Origin: Pseudoalteromonas luteoviolacea
GTDB lineage: Bacteria; Pseudomonadota; Gammaproteobacteria; Enterobacterales; Alteromonadaceae
Reading direction: 5' to 3'
Length of the DNA stretch: 64,000 bases
Assembly (NCBI RefSeq): GCF_001696455.1
Contig: NZ_MAUJ01000009.1
Coordinates: 1-64,000 of the forward strand
The notes under the pieces are model-generated. The model saw only the letters and a list, made by a program, of their open reading frames with translations, was not told where the DNA came from and ran no database searches. Numbering within the stretch: the stretch's first letter is position 1; each line of letters begins with the position of its first letter. Shown here piece by piece: positions 28,413 through 37,445 of the stretch. The position numbers and the translations under genes are program-made.

Positions 28413-29243
28413 ATGTTTGTAAATTTTTCAAAGATGCATGGCTTAGGAAACGACTTTGTCGTGATTGATAATGTCACTCAAAACGTTTTTCTATCTCGTG
28501 ACCAAATCCGAAAACTGGCCGACCGACACTTTGGTATTGGGTTTGATCAGTTATTGCTGGTTGAACCCCCTTATTCTCCTGACTTGGATTTTCATTACCG
28601 TATTTTTAATAGCGATGGCACTGAAGTTGAGCAATGTGGTAATGGCGCTCGCTGTTTTGCCCGTTTCGTACGTATGAAAGGCCTCACCAACAAGCACAAA
28701 GTCAGTGTCTCTACCAAAGGTGGGGACATAACACTTTACACGGAAAAAGACGGTCAAGTCACCGTCAATATGGGGATACCACAATTTGCACCACAAGACA
28801 TTCCATTTAAAGCGCAACAAAGTGAATTGACCTATATTTTGAGAGCCGGTGAGCACACAGTTTTTTGTGGCGCAGTTTCAATGGGTAACCCACATTGCGT
28901 GATTGAAGTTGAAGATATTGAGCATGCCGACGTCGACACGCTAGGGCCGTTATTAGAAACTCATGAGCGTTTCCCAAAACGGGCAAATGTCGGTTTTATG
29001 CAGATCATCAACCGTGAACATATCAAGCTCAGAGTATGGGAGCGCGGGGTTAACGAGACCTTAGCCTGTGGCAGTGGTGCATGCGGTGCCGTTGCCGTGG
29101 GTATTAAACAAGGGAAATTGGCCGATACCGTGCGTGTTGACCTGCCAGGTGGGACTTTACAAGTCCGCTGGAGTGGGGGTAATAAACCAGTAAAAATGAC
29201 CGGCCCTGCCGAGCATGTTTTTGATGGACAAGTCGCAATATGA
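28413..29243 (+). CDS. dapF: Diaminopimelate epimerase
   Basis: This 276-residue cofactor-independent epimerase interconverts LL- and meso-diaminopimelate. The N-terminal SKMHGLGNDFVVID is diagnostic; the two catalytic cysteines sit in QCGNGARCF and LACGSGACGA. Length matches E. coli DapF (274). The stop overlaps the next start (ATGA), indicating an operon with DUF484, xerC and yigB. Confidence 0.97.
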   Translation: MFVNFSKMHGLGNDFVVIDNVTQNVFLSRDQIRKLADRHFGIGFDQLLLVEPPYSPDLDFHYRIFNSDGTEVEQCGNGARCFARFVRMKGLTNKHKVSVSTKGGDITLYTEKDGQVTVNMGIPQFAPQDIPFKAQQSELTYILRAGEHTVFCGAVSMGNPHCVIEVEDIEHADVDTLGPLLETHERFPKRANVGFMQIINREHIKLRVWERGVNETLACGSGACGAVAVGIKQGKLADTVRVDLPGGTLQVRWSGGNKPVKMTGPAEHVFDGQVAI

Positions 29244-29866
29244 GTAAGACAGATACATTGATCACTGAGACAGAAGTCATGGCTTTTTTGCAAAAAAATC
29301 CTGACTTTCTACTCGAACATCCATACTTACTACTCGACCTCAATTTGCACATACAACAGCATGGCGCACCAAACTTAGCACTTATGCAGCAACGACGACT
29401 GCGTGAAGAAAATACCAAGTTACAGGCGCAAATTGAACGCATGATGGACGCAGCCAGAGAGAACGAACTCATATTTAAACTCTTTAATGACTGCCAACGT
29501 GCACTATGGTACTGCCAGAGCTTTCAAGAACTCGCTGACATTTTGGCAGATACTCTGACCCAGTCTCCAAAAATAAATGTATGTCAGCTCATACAATATG
29601 ACACAACTTTAGAAGGCCTAGTAAATAGACGTCTAACTAAACTGCCCCGCTACCTTGGTCGGCTAGATAAGCAAGAACAAAAACTGTTATTTAGTGGCTT
29701 CGATTGTCGCTCTGTTGCGCTTTACCTACTCGGCCCCAGTGACAACCCAACTGCTATTTTGGCTTTTGCGAGCGATTGTGCAGATCACTTCTCGCCTGAC
29801 AATGGCAACTTATTTGTCAACGAATTAGTGTCATCATTGCAACTGCGCTTAAAAGAGCTCGCATGA
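29240..29866 (+). CDS. DUF484 family protein
   Basis: This 208-residue cytoplasmic protein has an N-terminal helical part (EVMAFLQKNPDFLLEHPYLL), a short coiled coil (QQRRLREENTKLQAQIERM), and a GAF-like C-terminal half. The family (E. coli YigA is a short relative) always lies near dapF-xerC but has no settled function. It overlaps both neighbours by 4 bp, so it is translated coupled to dapF and xerC. A role tied to XerC is possible from context only. Confidence 0.85.
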   Translation: MSKTDTLITETEVMAFLQKNPDFLLEHPYLLLDLNLHIQQHGAPNLALMQQRRLREENTKLQAQIERMMDAARENELIFKLFNDCQRALWYCQSFQELADILADTLTQSPKINVCQLIQYDTTLEGLVNRRLTKLPRYLGRLDKQEQKLLFSGFDCRSVALYLLGPSDNPTAILAFASDCADHFSPDNGNLFVNELVSSLQLRLKELA

Positions 29867-30789
29867 ACGAGGAGGCTGTCAACACTTTGGAAAAACAGTG
29901 GCAGCAACCCATAACTGAGTTCATGGCTTATTTGCAATTTGAAAGGCAATACTCTCCGCATACGGTCCGCCAATACCAAACCCAACTCCAAATTGCCGCC
30001 TGCTTTTTTGCTGAACAGTGTGACGACTGGTTCTCCGTAAGTAGTGAGCAAATACGTCGTTTTTCAATGCACTTACGTAGCAAACAATACAACCCCAGAA
30101 GTATAAATCTGAAGCTCAGTTGTATTCGCAGCCTGTACAAATTTTTAAAGACCAAGCATGCCGATAACCCACAGGTACATAATCCAGCAGCAGGTCAAAA
30201 AGGGCCCAAATTTCAAAAGCCCTTGCCTAAAAACCTCGATGTTGATCAGATGCTGCAACTACTTGAAATAGAGGCGGACGATGCACTTGCTGTACGAGAC
30301 AAAGCGATGATGGAACTCATGTATTCCAGTGGGCTGCGCATCAGTGAGCTGGTCAACACCAACATACATGACATTAGAGAAGGCGAAATACGCGTACTCG
30401 GTAAAGGCAGTAAAGAACGCGTTATTCCCGTTGGTAAAAAAGCCCTCGAAGCCATTGATGCATGGCTTAAACTACGCCCACTTTTTGCCCATGAGGAAGA
30501 GCTTGCTTTGTTCGTGAGTAAACGTAAAACGCGTATTTCTGTGCGACATGTTCGCGCACGTATGAAAGAATGGGGCATTAAGCAAGGTATCTCAGCGAAC
30601 GTGCATCCACACAAATTGCGTCATTCATTTGCCAGTCATTTGCTAGAGTCCAGTGGCGATTTACGGGCTATTCAAGAAATGCTCGGCCACAGCAGTTTAT
30701 CAGCGACACAAGTGTATACTCACGTAGACTTTCAACATTTGGCTAAGGTCTACGACCAAGCCCACCCACGTGCGAGACAAAAGAAATAA
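29863..30789 (+). CDS. xerC: Tyrosine recombinase XerC
   Basis: This 308-residue site-specific recombinase works with XerD at dif to resolve chromosome dimers. The N-terminal SAM-like core-binding domain (about 12-110) is followed by the catalytic domain with Arg in SSGLRISELV, Lys in GKGSKERVIPV, HKLRHSF with His and Arg, His in GHSSL, and the Tyr nucleophile in VYTHVDF. All catalytic residues are present. It is chromosomal housekeeping rather than an integrase of a mobile element, given the dapF-DUF484-xerC-yigB synteny. Confidence 0.95.
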   Translation: MNEEAVNTLEKQWQQPITEFMAYLQFERQYSPHTVRQYQTQLQIAACFFAEQCDDWFSVSSEQIRRFSMHLRSKQYNPRSINLKLSCIRSLYKFLKTKHADNPQVHNPAAGQKGPKFQKPLPKNLDVDQMLQLLEIEADDALAVRDKAMMELMYSSGLRISELVNTNIHDIREGEIRVLGKGSKERVIPVGKKALEAIDAWLKLRPLFAHEEELALFVSKRKTRISVRHVRARMKEWGIKQGISANVHPHKLRHSFASHLLESSGDLRAIQEMLGHSSLSATQVYTHVDFQHLAKVYDQAHPRARQKK

Positions 30790-30873
30790 TACCCAATAGG
30801 CAACTTCATTTTGCTCCGTAACCCTAGTTTTCGCGTACAATAGAATGACACAGCACAGAGCACAACGAGTACT

Positions 30874-31575
30874 ATGCGATTTAATAAAGCCATTTCTCCT
30901 GTCAAGGTTTTAAGCTTTGATTTAGATGATACACTTTACAATAACCACCCTATTATTCTAAATGCCATACAAGCGATGCAAAGTTACTTGCAGTCAGTTC
31001 CCGAGTGGGCTGATCAACAAGGCGACTACTGGCTTAAGTGCAGACGGCATATTGGTGAAACTCAGCCACATTTAAAAGATGATGTCACAAATTGGAGGAA
31101 AGTAGCACTTGAATATGGGATGTCGCAGTTAGGGCTTGAAAATAAAGAAATTGCAAGACATTCAGTGAATGCCTATCAAGCGTTTGCCGATGCACGCAGC
31201 AACATTACTGTGGCGCAGTCAGTCCTATCTTTACTACTGGCACTGAAAAAAAAGTATACGCTTATTGCAATAACCAATGGCAATGTAGAAGTTGATAAGT
31301 TCAATCTTGCAGGCGTGTTTGAGCGGGTTTACCTCGCGGGGCCTGATGGCGCAGCCAAACCTGACGCGGCCTTGTTTGAGCGTGCATGCCAAGACCTCAA
31401 AGTCAGTCCATCAGAGATATTACATATAGGAGATAGTTTAGACACGGATGTGCGAGGTGCGAATTTAGCCGGTTGCCACAGCGTATGGCTCGACAATCAG
31501 CAAACGACCTATGCATACAAAGGGTTAGCAGACATTGAGATCCAAGATATTCACCAACTCGCCTGTTTAAAGTAA
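30874..31575 (+). CDS. yigB: HAD-superfamily phosphatase YigB
   Basis: This 233-residue HAD hydrolase has motif I DLDDTLYNN, motif II in AITNGN, a Lys in KPDAALFERA, and motif IV HIGDSLDTDV. E. coli YigB dephosphorylates flavin-pathway intermediates and FMN. It is the last gene of the lptM-lysA-dapF-DUF484-xerC-yigB run, 84 bp after xerC. Function inferred from synteny and motifs. Confidence 0.88.
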   Translation: MRFNKAISPVKVLSFDLDDTLYNNHPIILNAIQAMQSYLQSVPEWADQQGDYWLKCRRHIGETQPHLKDDVTNWRKVALEYGMSQLGLENKEIARHSVNAYQAFADARSNITVAQSVLSLLLALKKKYTLIAITNGNVEVDKFNLAGVFERVYLAGPDGAAKPDAALFERACQDLKVSPSEILHIGDSLDTDVRGANLAGCHSVWLDNQQTTYAYKGLADIEIQDIHQLACLK

Positions 31576-31608
31576 TGTAAGTTAGCAGCCACTCATTGCG
31601 CCATATCA

Positions 31609-31626
31609 CTCGCGGGCTATGCCCGC
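31609..31626 (+). terminator. Possible terminator hairpin after yigB
   Basis: GCGGGC-TAT-GCCCGC lies about 35 bp after the yigB stop, followed by TTAAAATAACC. The stem is strong, but the T-run is short. It probably ends the lysA operon transcript. In the remaining intergenic stretch up to 31866 no promoter could be assigned with confidence. Confidence 0.5.
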
Positions 31627-31866
31627 TTAAAATAACCAACATCATCGTTGTTTTTTTACGATTAATTTATGGCTGAACTGCTCATCGAACATCCACCGCA
31701 TACCTGTCTTGAAACGTTAATATTATTTGTTCCTTTTACTTGCACACTCTACAATCTGAATAACGAAGGTGTGTAAAATTCACTAAGTAAACTGTCGATA
31801 TTACTTTTTATGCCCAGCCTTCCAAGGTTAAGATGAAACAAAAGACGATGAGGTTAAGCTCTGTTT

Positions 31867-32748
31867 ATGAAAAAGATAATTGTCACTGGTGCGACAGGTT
31901 TGTTAGGCCGCACACTCATGCAAGTGCTCGCACAATCACATACGGTCATTGGCACAGGTTTCAGCAGAGCAAAAGCGCCTATTGAACAACTTGATTTGAA
32001 CCAAGAAACGGCCATTGTCAATTTTTTAGACAAACACCAACCCGACGTGTTGATCCATGCCGCAGCAGAGAGAAAACCAGATATCTGTGAAAACGACCAT
32101 CAGGCAACGATTGCGTTAAATGTGAAAGCAGCAGAGTTTCTCGCCAATCAATGTAAAGCGCGTAAAATTCACTTTGTATTTATCAGTACTGACTATGTTT
32201 TTGATGGTAAATCGGCACCTTACCTTGAAAATTCAAGCCACTCACCTGTCAATTTTTATGGACAAAGTAAAGCCCAAGCAGAGCAAGCGATTCTCAGCAA
32301 TAGCGCACGACACACCATTATCCGCGTGCCCGTGCTGTATGGTGAAGTAGAGTATCTCGCAGAGTCTGCGGTCACAGTTATTGCGCAACAGATCCTAGCG
32401 CAATCAAACAGTAAACACGATGATTGGGCAATTCGATTTCCAACCCATGTGGAAGATATCGCGCTCACTTTGCACGCACTATTACAACAGCCAGAGTCAA
32501 GTATTAGCGGGATTTTCCATATCTCAGACAATCAATCCATGACCAAGTATGACATGGCCAAACATATTGCACATGCTGTCGGCCGGGATCCTGAGGACCT
32601 CGTTTCTATCCCAGAACCAACACAGAGCGCTATGAGGCCCTATAATTGTGCCCTAAAAGATACTCGGTTAGCTGCACTTAATATTCAATTTACCCGCGAT
32701 TTTGCTGACGCCATCAAGCAAGTATTAACGCCTCACCTTGCACAATAA
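31867..32748 (+). CDS. RmlD/MAT2B-like extended short-chain dehydrogenase/reductase
   Basis: This 293-residue protein has the NAD(P)-binding GATGLLGRTL at residues 8-17, FISTDYVFDG, and the catalytic YGQSK. It belongs to the RmlD (dTDP-4-dehydrorhamnose reductase) superfamily. Several stretches look more like human MAT2B, the regulatory subunit of methionine adenosyltransferase II, than rhamnose enzymes: AAERKPDICEN, VLYGEVEYLAESAVTV, IRFPTHVEDIA and MTKYDMAKHIA. No rml genes lie nearby, which argues against a rhamnose role. The true substrate or partner is unknown. It precedes the aspartic protease gene by 26 bp. Confidence 0.82.
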   Translation: MKKIIVTGATGLLGRTLMQVLAQSHTVIGTGFSRAKAPIEQLDLNQETAIVNFLDKHQPDVLIHAAAERKPDICENDHQATIALNVKAAEFLANQCKARKIHFVFISTDYVFDGKSAPYLENSSHSPVNFYGQSKAQAEQAILSNSARHTIIRVPVLYGEVEYLAESAVTVIAQQILAQSNSKHDDWAIRFPTHVEDIALTLHALLQQPESSISGIFHISDNQSMTKYDMAKHIAHAVGRDPEDLVSIPEPTQSAMRPYNCALKDTRLAALNIQFTRDFADAIKQVLTPHLAQ

Positions 32749-32774
32749 AATATATAATCAGGGAGCCTGTAACG

Positions 32775-33929
32775 ATGAAAACCATATTCAGTTTAATCCT
32801 ACTTTGCTCCCTATCATTAAATATATACTTAGATTGGCAACGACCTAACTCGTTTTTAAAGAGTGTGTTTAATGATGAGTTCGAAACAGTGTTGGTCACA
32901 CATACCAAGACCAATGACACAGCTAAAACAAGTGAAAAACCACCCTATCAAGCCTCCTTTGCACCAGCTAAAAATCATCCTGCAGAGCAGCGTTTTGCAA
33001 ATGGCGACCTGTTGGGCGCGCTGAGTCAATGGCGGACATCAACTTCCCACACTCAATCAACCAGTACGGTGCATAACTGGATCAATAAGCTAAAAAACGC
33101 GCTAAACAGTGCAACTTCCACGGCACTCGCTGAATACCTTTTGTTTGTGCAAAACTACCTCTCCATCGTACCTAACGATTTTGTCGCCTTGCAATTTGAG
33201 GCAGAAATTTTTGTCGCCCAAGGAGAGCGAGTTGAGGCCATTTATCGCTATATCCGCCTTTTTCAACAGTATCCAGAGCATGCATACCTCAAAGAGGTCA
33301 TCACAGAACTCATTAGTTTGGAATTAAACGAGCTACTCGAGCAAAGTAATTGGCATGAGTTAATTGAAAAGGGCCAAATTTGGTTAAGTGAACAGCCTGA
33401 CAACTTGGTGTTAATTGCGCACATTGCCAAGGCTTTCTTGGCTTTAGAGAATAATTTAGAAGCTGAGTTATTACTGACCCAGTTGAGTAAACAACAGCAG
33501 CAACATCAGCTGATAGCGCCCCTGCTTGCAGAGCTCAACAGCAAACATCAACAAGTTGAAACAATCCCCCTCGTTCGACACGGCGAGCACTATATCCTAC
33601 AAGCTAGAATTGCCGGACAGCAGATTGATTTAATGATAGACACAGGCGCCAGTATTACCGCCTTAACTTCGACGCAGTTTGACTTGCTTGCCTATGATGT
33701 TAATTTTCTAACCGCGCGAAGGGTCAGCACGGCAAATGGAGTCGTTGAAATTCCATTTTATCAAAGTACTGGGATCCAAATTGGATCTAAACAGCAAACA
33801 CCTTTCGAATTCGGTGTTATGACCTCATCTACGCAAGGGCCTGGGTTACTTGGCATGAATTTTTTGCGCCATTTTAAGTTTGAAATTGACCAGCAAAATG
33901 CACAGTTAATTCTCAAACCTAGACAATAA
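32775..33929 (+). CDS. Membrane-anchored retropepsin-like aspartic protease
   Basis: This 384-residue protein has an N-terminal membrane helix (about 5-18), a helical repeat-rich middle (about 65-260), and a C-terminal single-copy aspartyl protease domain with IDLMIDTGASITALT (catalytic Asp in DTGA) and the hydrophobic-Gly motif GLLGMNFLRHF. This is the bacterial clan AA type that works as a dimer, likely in the periplasm. Clear site GGGAG upstream of the ATG. The substrate is unknown. The gene is likely co-transcribed with the MAT2B-like gene. Confidence 0.83.
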   Translation: MKTIFSLILLCSLSLNIYLDWQRPNSFLKSVFNDEFETVLVTHTKTNDTAKTSEKPPYQASFAPAKNHPAEQRFANGDLLGALSQWRTSTSHTQSTSTVHNWINKLKNALNSATSTALAEYLLFVQNYLSIVPNDFVALQFEAEIFVAQGERVEAIYRYIRLFQQYPEHAYLKEVITELISLELNELLEQSNWHELIEKGQIWLSEQPDNLVLIAHIAKAFLALENNLEAELLLTQLSKQQQQHQLIAPLLAELNSKHQQVETIPLVRHGEHYILQARIAGQQIDLMIDTGASITALTSTQFDLLAYDVNFLTARRVSTANGVVEIPFYQSTGIQIGSKQQTPFEFGVMTSSTQGPGLLGMNFLRHFKFEIDQQNAQLILKPRQ

Positions 33930-33957
33930 ATTTGGTCAGTGCTTGAGGTGGCGACTA

Positions 33958-34677
33958 CTAGGTTGAGAGTCTTTTATTCATAAAAGTCAACTCAAGAGGT
34001 GAATGACTCACTTCATCTATCTCGCCGCCGGAGATATGCACAACTTCAAAATGCTCAGACATACGCTCTATAAATTGAGTAACCTTAGACATGCAGTCTG
34101 GTATTGGTGACAATTCAATGGTTACAACACTCAACATGCTCTCTAACTTAATAATGTCCTCAACCATGTGATATTCATCACACGACATGCTGATATTCAG
34201 CATAGTGGCGTTGTCTTCAATAGTCCCGTACACAGCAATAAGTGTTTCTAAACTAATATCCACTTCATTAGTATGATCACTCACTCGGCGACGCAATAGT
34301 CGGTTGCCACTACTGTAAAAGGTATACAGTAAAACGCGGTTAAGTAGTTCTTTTACATGAGACTTACTTTGTTTTAATCGCCCAAACAAGGCGCTTTGCA
34401 GGGACTTAGCCCCACTACTCAGTGCACTACTCACAATTGAAGACAAGCTCAACTGATAGTCTACGCCAACCACTTTGCAGTCGGGATTAAGCTGTTGGAA
34501 CGCTTTGTCAAAAGCCCAATTTTCATCCGCTCCCAAAGACAGTAACGTTTTTGTTTTTGCGATAGCACGTGCGGGGATCAGGTGACCACGCTCATGCTGC
34601 TCACCTACTCGCACGAGATCAGTACACTGATTTAAATCCAGCTGTAATTTATTGATCTCCACAACAAGTAACACCAA
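33958..34677 (-). CDS. FkbM-methyltransferase-like protein (uncertain)
   Basis: This protein of about 239 residues includes KTLLSLGADENWAFDKAFQQ and GCVVG-type segment KVVGVDY near the N-terminus, and ends with HISGGEIDE...LELTFMNKRL. These resemble FkbM-family sugar/lipid O-methyltransferases found in polysaccharide and LPS regions. The glycine-rich SAM loop is poorly visible, so the assignment is tentative. The start is ambiguous: TTG 34677 or the following GTG; AGG lies a few bases upstream. It follows the glycosyltransferase gene, which suggests that both act on a surface glycan, although it has its own putative promoter. Confidence 0.5.
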   Translation of the reverse strand: MVLLVVEINKLQLDLNQCTDLVRVGEQHERGHLIPARAIAKTKTLLSLGADENWAFDKAFQQLNPDCKVVGVDYQLSLSSIVSSALSSGAKSLQSALFGRLKQSKSHVKELLNRVLLYTFYSSGNRLLRRRVSDHTNEVDISLETLIAVYGTIEDNATMLNISMSCDEYHMVEDIIKLESMLSVVTIELSPIPDCMSKVTQFIERMSEHFEVVHISGGEIDEVSHSPLELTFMNKRLST

Positions 34678-34709
34678 ATTAACCTAAGTTAGTTTAAGTG
34701 TAACTTTAA

Positions 34710-34738
34710 TATCTATGATTGTTTTAATAAAGTGTAAA
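34710..34738 (-). promoter_or_regulatory. Putative promoter of the FkbM-like gene
   Basis: Minus strand: -35 TTTACA (34733-34738), 17-bp spacer, -10 TAGATA (34710-34715), about 33 bp before the TTG start at 34677. It lies in the 100-bp AT-rich gap after the glycosyltransferase gene. Confidence 0.4.
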
Positions 34739-34777
34739 TTTAAGTCAAAAAGTTTCGTAATTTTTTTACAGGCTCTG

Positions 34778-35617
34778 CTATCTTGGTACAAAGAGCGTAC
34801 TCAAGAATCGGATCAGCGCATTGGGTAAAGGGTACTTTTGATACACTTTATTTAAAAACTGCTGCCAAGCAATCTGCTTCAACCGACTAATCTCTTGCTC
34901 GTTGATTATGTCTTGATACAAATGAGCAAAGTCTTTTAAAAATTGTATATCTCTTCGTCTATTGTTCTTTGCATACCCTTTTCCTGCGTAGTGAATAAAG
35001 CCTTTGTGGCAATAATCGTCTTTACCGAACATGTCCATGCGATTGAAGTCAGAGCTGATTGACTGATGCCGTAGATGATTGCGAAATAGTTCATAATTGA
35101 ACAAGGTTTGCTCATAAAAACGGATTTCATTGCATACTGCTTGTAGTCGAGATAGGGTCGCAAAATCAAATAAGCGACATCCTCTAGAGGCTAAAATCAC
35201 ACCAACATTGTAATAAACCGGTTTATTGTTAAAAGTTGGCCAATCAATTTCACCCAGCACATTTTCTATTAACGATTTCTCATGATGACGCGCGCAAACT
35301 TCTCCCTCATTGAGCATGTAAACGGTATCTAGGTCATCATATTTTTGAAAAATATCCTCAGTATCCGGATGCACCAAAATATCGGCATCTAGATATAAAA
35401 CACGGTCATATTCATCTAGCAGCTGTCCGATACGCAGTTTTTCAGCCCATGCTGGGTTTGCGCCAAATTTGGGGGATTGAATATCAACTTTAAAAGTTAA
35501 TGCATCAGCCACAACCAAATCAGCCCCTACTTTTTCAGCATAGTGACGAAAACTGTGAATAGCAGCTTGATACATAGGATTGCCCCCTATTGCCAGTGTA
35601 AAAATGACTTTGTTCAC
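34778..35617 (-). CDS. GT8-like family glycosyltransferase
   Basis: This 279-residue cytoplasmic glycosyltransferase has a GT-A fold: the N-terminal VIFTLAIGGNPMYQAAIHSF, then RVLYLDADILVHPDTEDIF with the metal-binding DAD. That block is the family-8 signature. No membrane helix is evident, so it probably uses a nucleotide sugar at the inner face of the membrane. Acceptor and sugar are unknown; LPS core or another glycan is likely. It is paired with the FkbM-like gene downstream on the same strand. Confidence 0.78.
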   Translation of the reverse strand: MNKVIFTLAIGGNPMYQAAIHSFRHYAEKVGADLVVADALTFKVDIQSPKFGANPAWAEKLRIGQLLDEYDRVLYLDADILVHPDTEDIFQKYDDLDTVYMLNEGEVCARHHEKSLIENVLGEIDWPTFNNKPVYYNVGVILASRGCRLFDFATLSRLQAVCNEIRFYEQTLFNYELFRNHLRHQSISSDFNRMDMFGKDDYCHKGFIHYAGKGYAKNNRRRDIQFLKDFAHLYQDIINEQEISRLKQIAWQQFLNKVYQKYPLPNALIRFLSTLFVPR

Positions 35618-35754
35618 TCTTTTTCCCTACACATTGCACATGACTATCAATTGAGGTTACAACAATTCTAGCCGTAATAAAGTATGTCTCATTGACGGCC
35701 ACTAACTTGATAAGTTCAATCAATGGTAAAAAGTTTAAAGTGAGTGCGCATAAC

Positions 35755-36060
35755 TTAATACAATTTATTATCCCCAAACGGGACTTCGAGTTGGTTACTG
35801 CCTTTACGCATAGGCTGACCAATCATTTCATCGTAGGCACTTTGATGGCGAATGGTCATTTGATGGTAGGCAATATGGCGCACTAATTTTTGCAGTGCTA
35901 ACGGGTTGCGCGCGCGAATGGCATCCCCTTCTTTGTCAACAACAATATATTCAGCTTCTCCCACACACGCTATCAACTGATACAAAGCAACATCTAATGA
36001 GTTTGCTACGAATTTGGTGACCGGTTGCATGTCATGCAGCGCTGCCAGTGTGATCTTCAT
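35755..36060 (-). CDS. DUF6482-like small protein
   Basis: This 101-residue cytoplasmic protein starts MKITLAALHDMQ. It resembles a small gammaproteobacterial family (I recall DUF6482) with the central AEYIVVDKEGDAIRAR, and C-terminal RHQSAYDEMIGQP. Function unknown. ATG 36060 was chosen over several upstream in-frame starts because GGAG lies 7 nt before it. It diverges from rluF, with about 127 bp between starts. Confidence 0.68.
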   Translation of the reverse strand: MKITLAALHDMQPVTKFVANSLDVALYQLIACVGEAEYIVVDKEGDAIRARNPLALQKLVRHIAYHQMTIRHQSAYDEMIGQPMRKGSNQLEVPFGDNKLY

Positions 36061-36187
36061 TGTCATGCTCCAAATTATGGATATACGGTTATGAACCATA
36101 GGCGGATTAACCTCTATCCATAGAAACCCATAAATCACCTTCTGAATTTGATATACTCACCGTTTGTTTTACCGAAGTGAGTCGTTT

Positions 36188-36940
36188 ATGTCTGAACCAC
36201 ACCATACACCACCTATGCGCCTAGCAAAGTATTTAAGCCATTGTGGTGTATGCTCTAGACGTCAGGCGTCAAGGCTTATTGAACAAGGGCAAGTGCAAGT
36301 CAATGGCCGACCAGCCAATCATATAGACCATGTCAACGATCAAGACGCAGTCTTCGTATCAGGTAAACGCGTTTCTGGACTGGCAGAAAAGCAACTGTAT
36401 CTTTACCATAAGCCGGTGGGGATAGATTGCAAACTCAATGCGCAAGACCCGCATAGTTTAATCCACCATCTGCCAAATGGGCCTAGAGTGTATCCAATCG
36501 GGCGGCTTGATAAAGACAGCCGTGGATTACTCTTACTCACCAATGACGGTGAGCTATGCAATAAGCTGATACACCCCGATCACCACCAAGAAAAAGAATA
36601 TATCGTTACGGTTGATAGAGACATAGACGCGCAATTTTGTCATCAAATGGCACAAGGCGTACCCATTGATGGCCAAATCACGTTGCCTTGCGCAGTACGA
36701 CAACTTGATTCGGCCACCTTTTCCATAATTTTAAAACAAGGGCTCAATCGCCAAATAAGAAAAATGGCAAAATACTGTGGTCGACGTGTTATCGATCTCA
36801 ACCGCATTCGTATCGCTAACCTCACACTTGACCCTCACGTGCTTGCTGAAGGCGACGTTCGCCAAATCAAATTAGAACAATTAACTTTAGCTCCCTCAAA
36901 AACTGAGCACAACCATCGCTACCGGACACGCGACGCCTAA
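36188..36940 (+). CDS. rluF: RluF-type rRNA pseudouridine synthase
   Basis: This 250-residue enzyme of the RsuA/RluB/E/F group has an S4 RNA-binding domain (about 10-70, RLAKYLSHCGVCSRRQASRLI) and a catalytic domain with Asp in YPIGRLDKDSRGLLLLTNDG. QGLNRQIRKMA agrees best with RluF, which modifies U2604 in E. coli 23S rRNA; RluB or RluE-type targeting cannot be excluded. ATG 36188 gives the compact N-terminus. The 3' end overlaps the convergent MAPEG gene by 45 bp. Confidence 0.82.
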   Translation: MSEPHHTPPMRLAKYLSHCGVCSRRQASRLIEQGQVQVNGRPANHIDHVNDQDAVFVSGKRVSGLAEKQLYLYHKPVGIDCKLNAQDPHSLIHHLPNGPRVYPIGRLDKDSRGLLLLTNDGELCNKLIHPDHHQEKEYIVTVDRDIDAQFCHQMAQGVPIDGQITLPCAVRQLDSATFSIILKQGLNRQIRKMAKYCGRRVIDLNRIRIANLTLDPHVLAEGDVRQIKLEQLTLAPSKTEHNHRYRTRDA

Positions 36941-37276
36941 CAACCAAGTTGTGGAGCGTAATATGTCAAGGTCAAACCAATAAAAAACGCAGTACAAAAC
37001 ACGTGCAATAATGTGTGTCAGCGCCAACCACTGAATGGTACTTGTGATTGAATTAGTACCAAACACGACAGCTAGTGCCACAGCGAAAACGGCCAAAGAC
37101 TCAAAGCAGTTGTAGTGTGCAGCCACTGCACGCGCGCCCTTTCCAGATAGCCGACGCTGAGCTCTTGGTTGCTTATTGTTGTACCCCCCTAGCTTGTTCA
37201 TTTCAACGATCACGGGGATTTTTGCTAAGTACGGCAACAGCATACTTACTAAAGCACAGCTAATTATCAAATCCAT
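36896..37276 (-). CDS. MAPEG-family membrane protein
   Basis: This 126-residue protein has four predicted membrane helices. The signature lies in the first loop: RAQRRLSGKGARAVAAHYNCFESLAVF contains the typical Asn-x-x-Glu (NCFE). Bacterial MAPEG proteins can resemble microsomal glutathione transferases, but many have no proven activity. AAGGAAATCGCT precedes the ATG. Overlaps rluF by 45 bp tail to tail. Confidence 0.84.
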   Translation of the reverse strand: MDLIISCALVSMLLPYLAKIPVIVEMNKLGGYNNKQPRAQRRLSGKGARAVAAHYNCFESLAVFAVALAVVFGTNSITSTIQWLALTHIIARVLYCVFYWFDLDILRSTTWLLGVACPVAMVVLSF

Positions 37277-37367
37277 AGCGATTTCCTTATTTTAGATGTA
37301 ACGGCGTTTATCACTTTTAGGGCGTGTTTTAAAACGGAAAATTATGAGTCTGAGGGGGGAGAAATAA

Positions 37368-37400
37368 GTAAAGCCACTTTAAAACACCCTGTGGCTTTAC
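37368..37400. repeat. Ten-bp perfect hairpin in the MAPEG-EamA intergenic region
   Basis: GTAAAGCCAC (37368-37377) and GTGGCTTTAC (37391-37400) are perfect inverted arms with a 13-bp loop. There is no T-tract on either side. It lies between two divergently oriented genes, so it may act in a 5' leader or as a protein site rather than as a terminator. Confidence 0.55.
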
Positions 37401-37445
37401 GAGTAACATCATCTCAAGTATAAGCACATAACGATAAAACCACAC

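Noticed and set aside
29863..30789. Tyrosine recombinase as a sign of an integrative element
   Set aside because: Synteny with dapF, DUF484 and yigB shows it is chromosomal XerC; no attachment repeats or cargo were seen.
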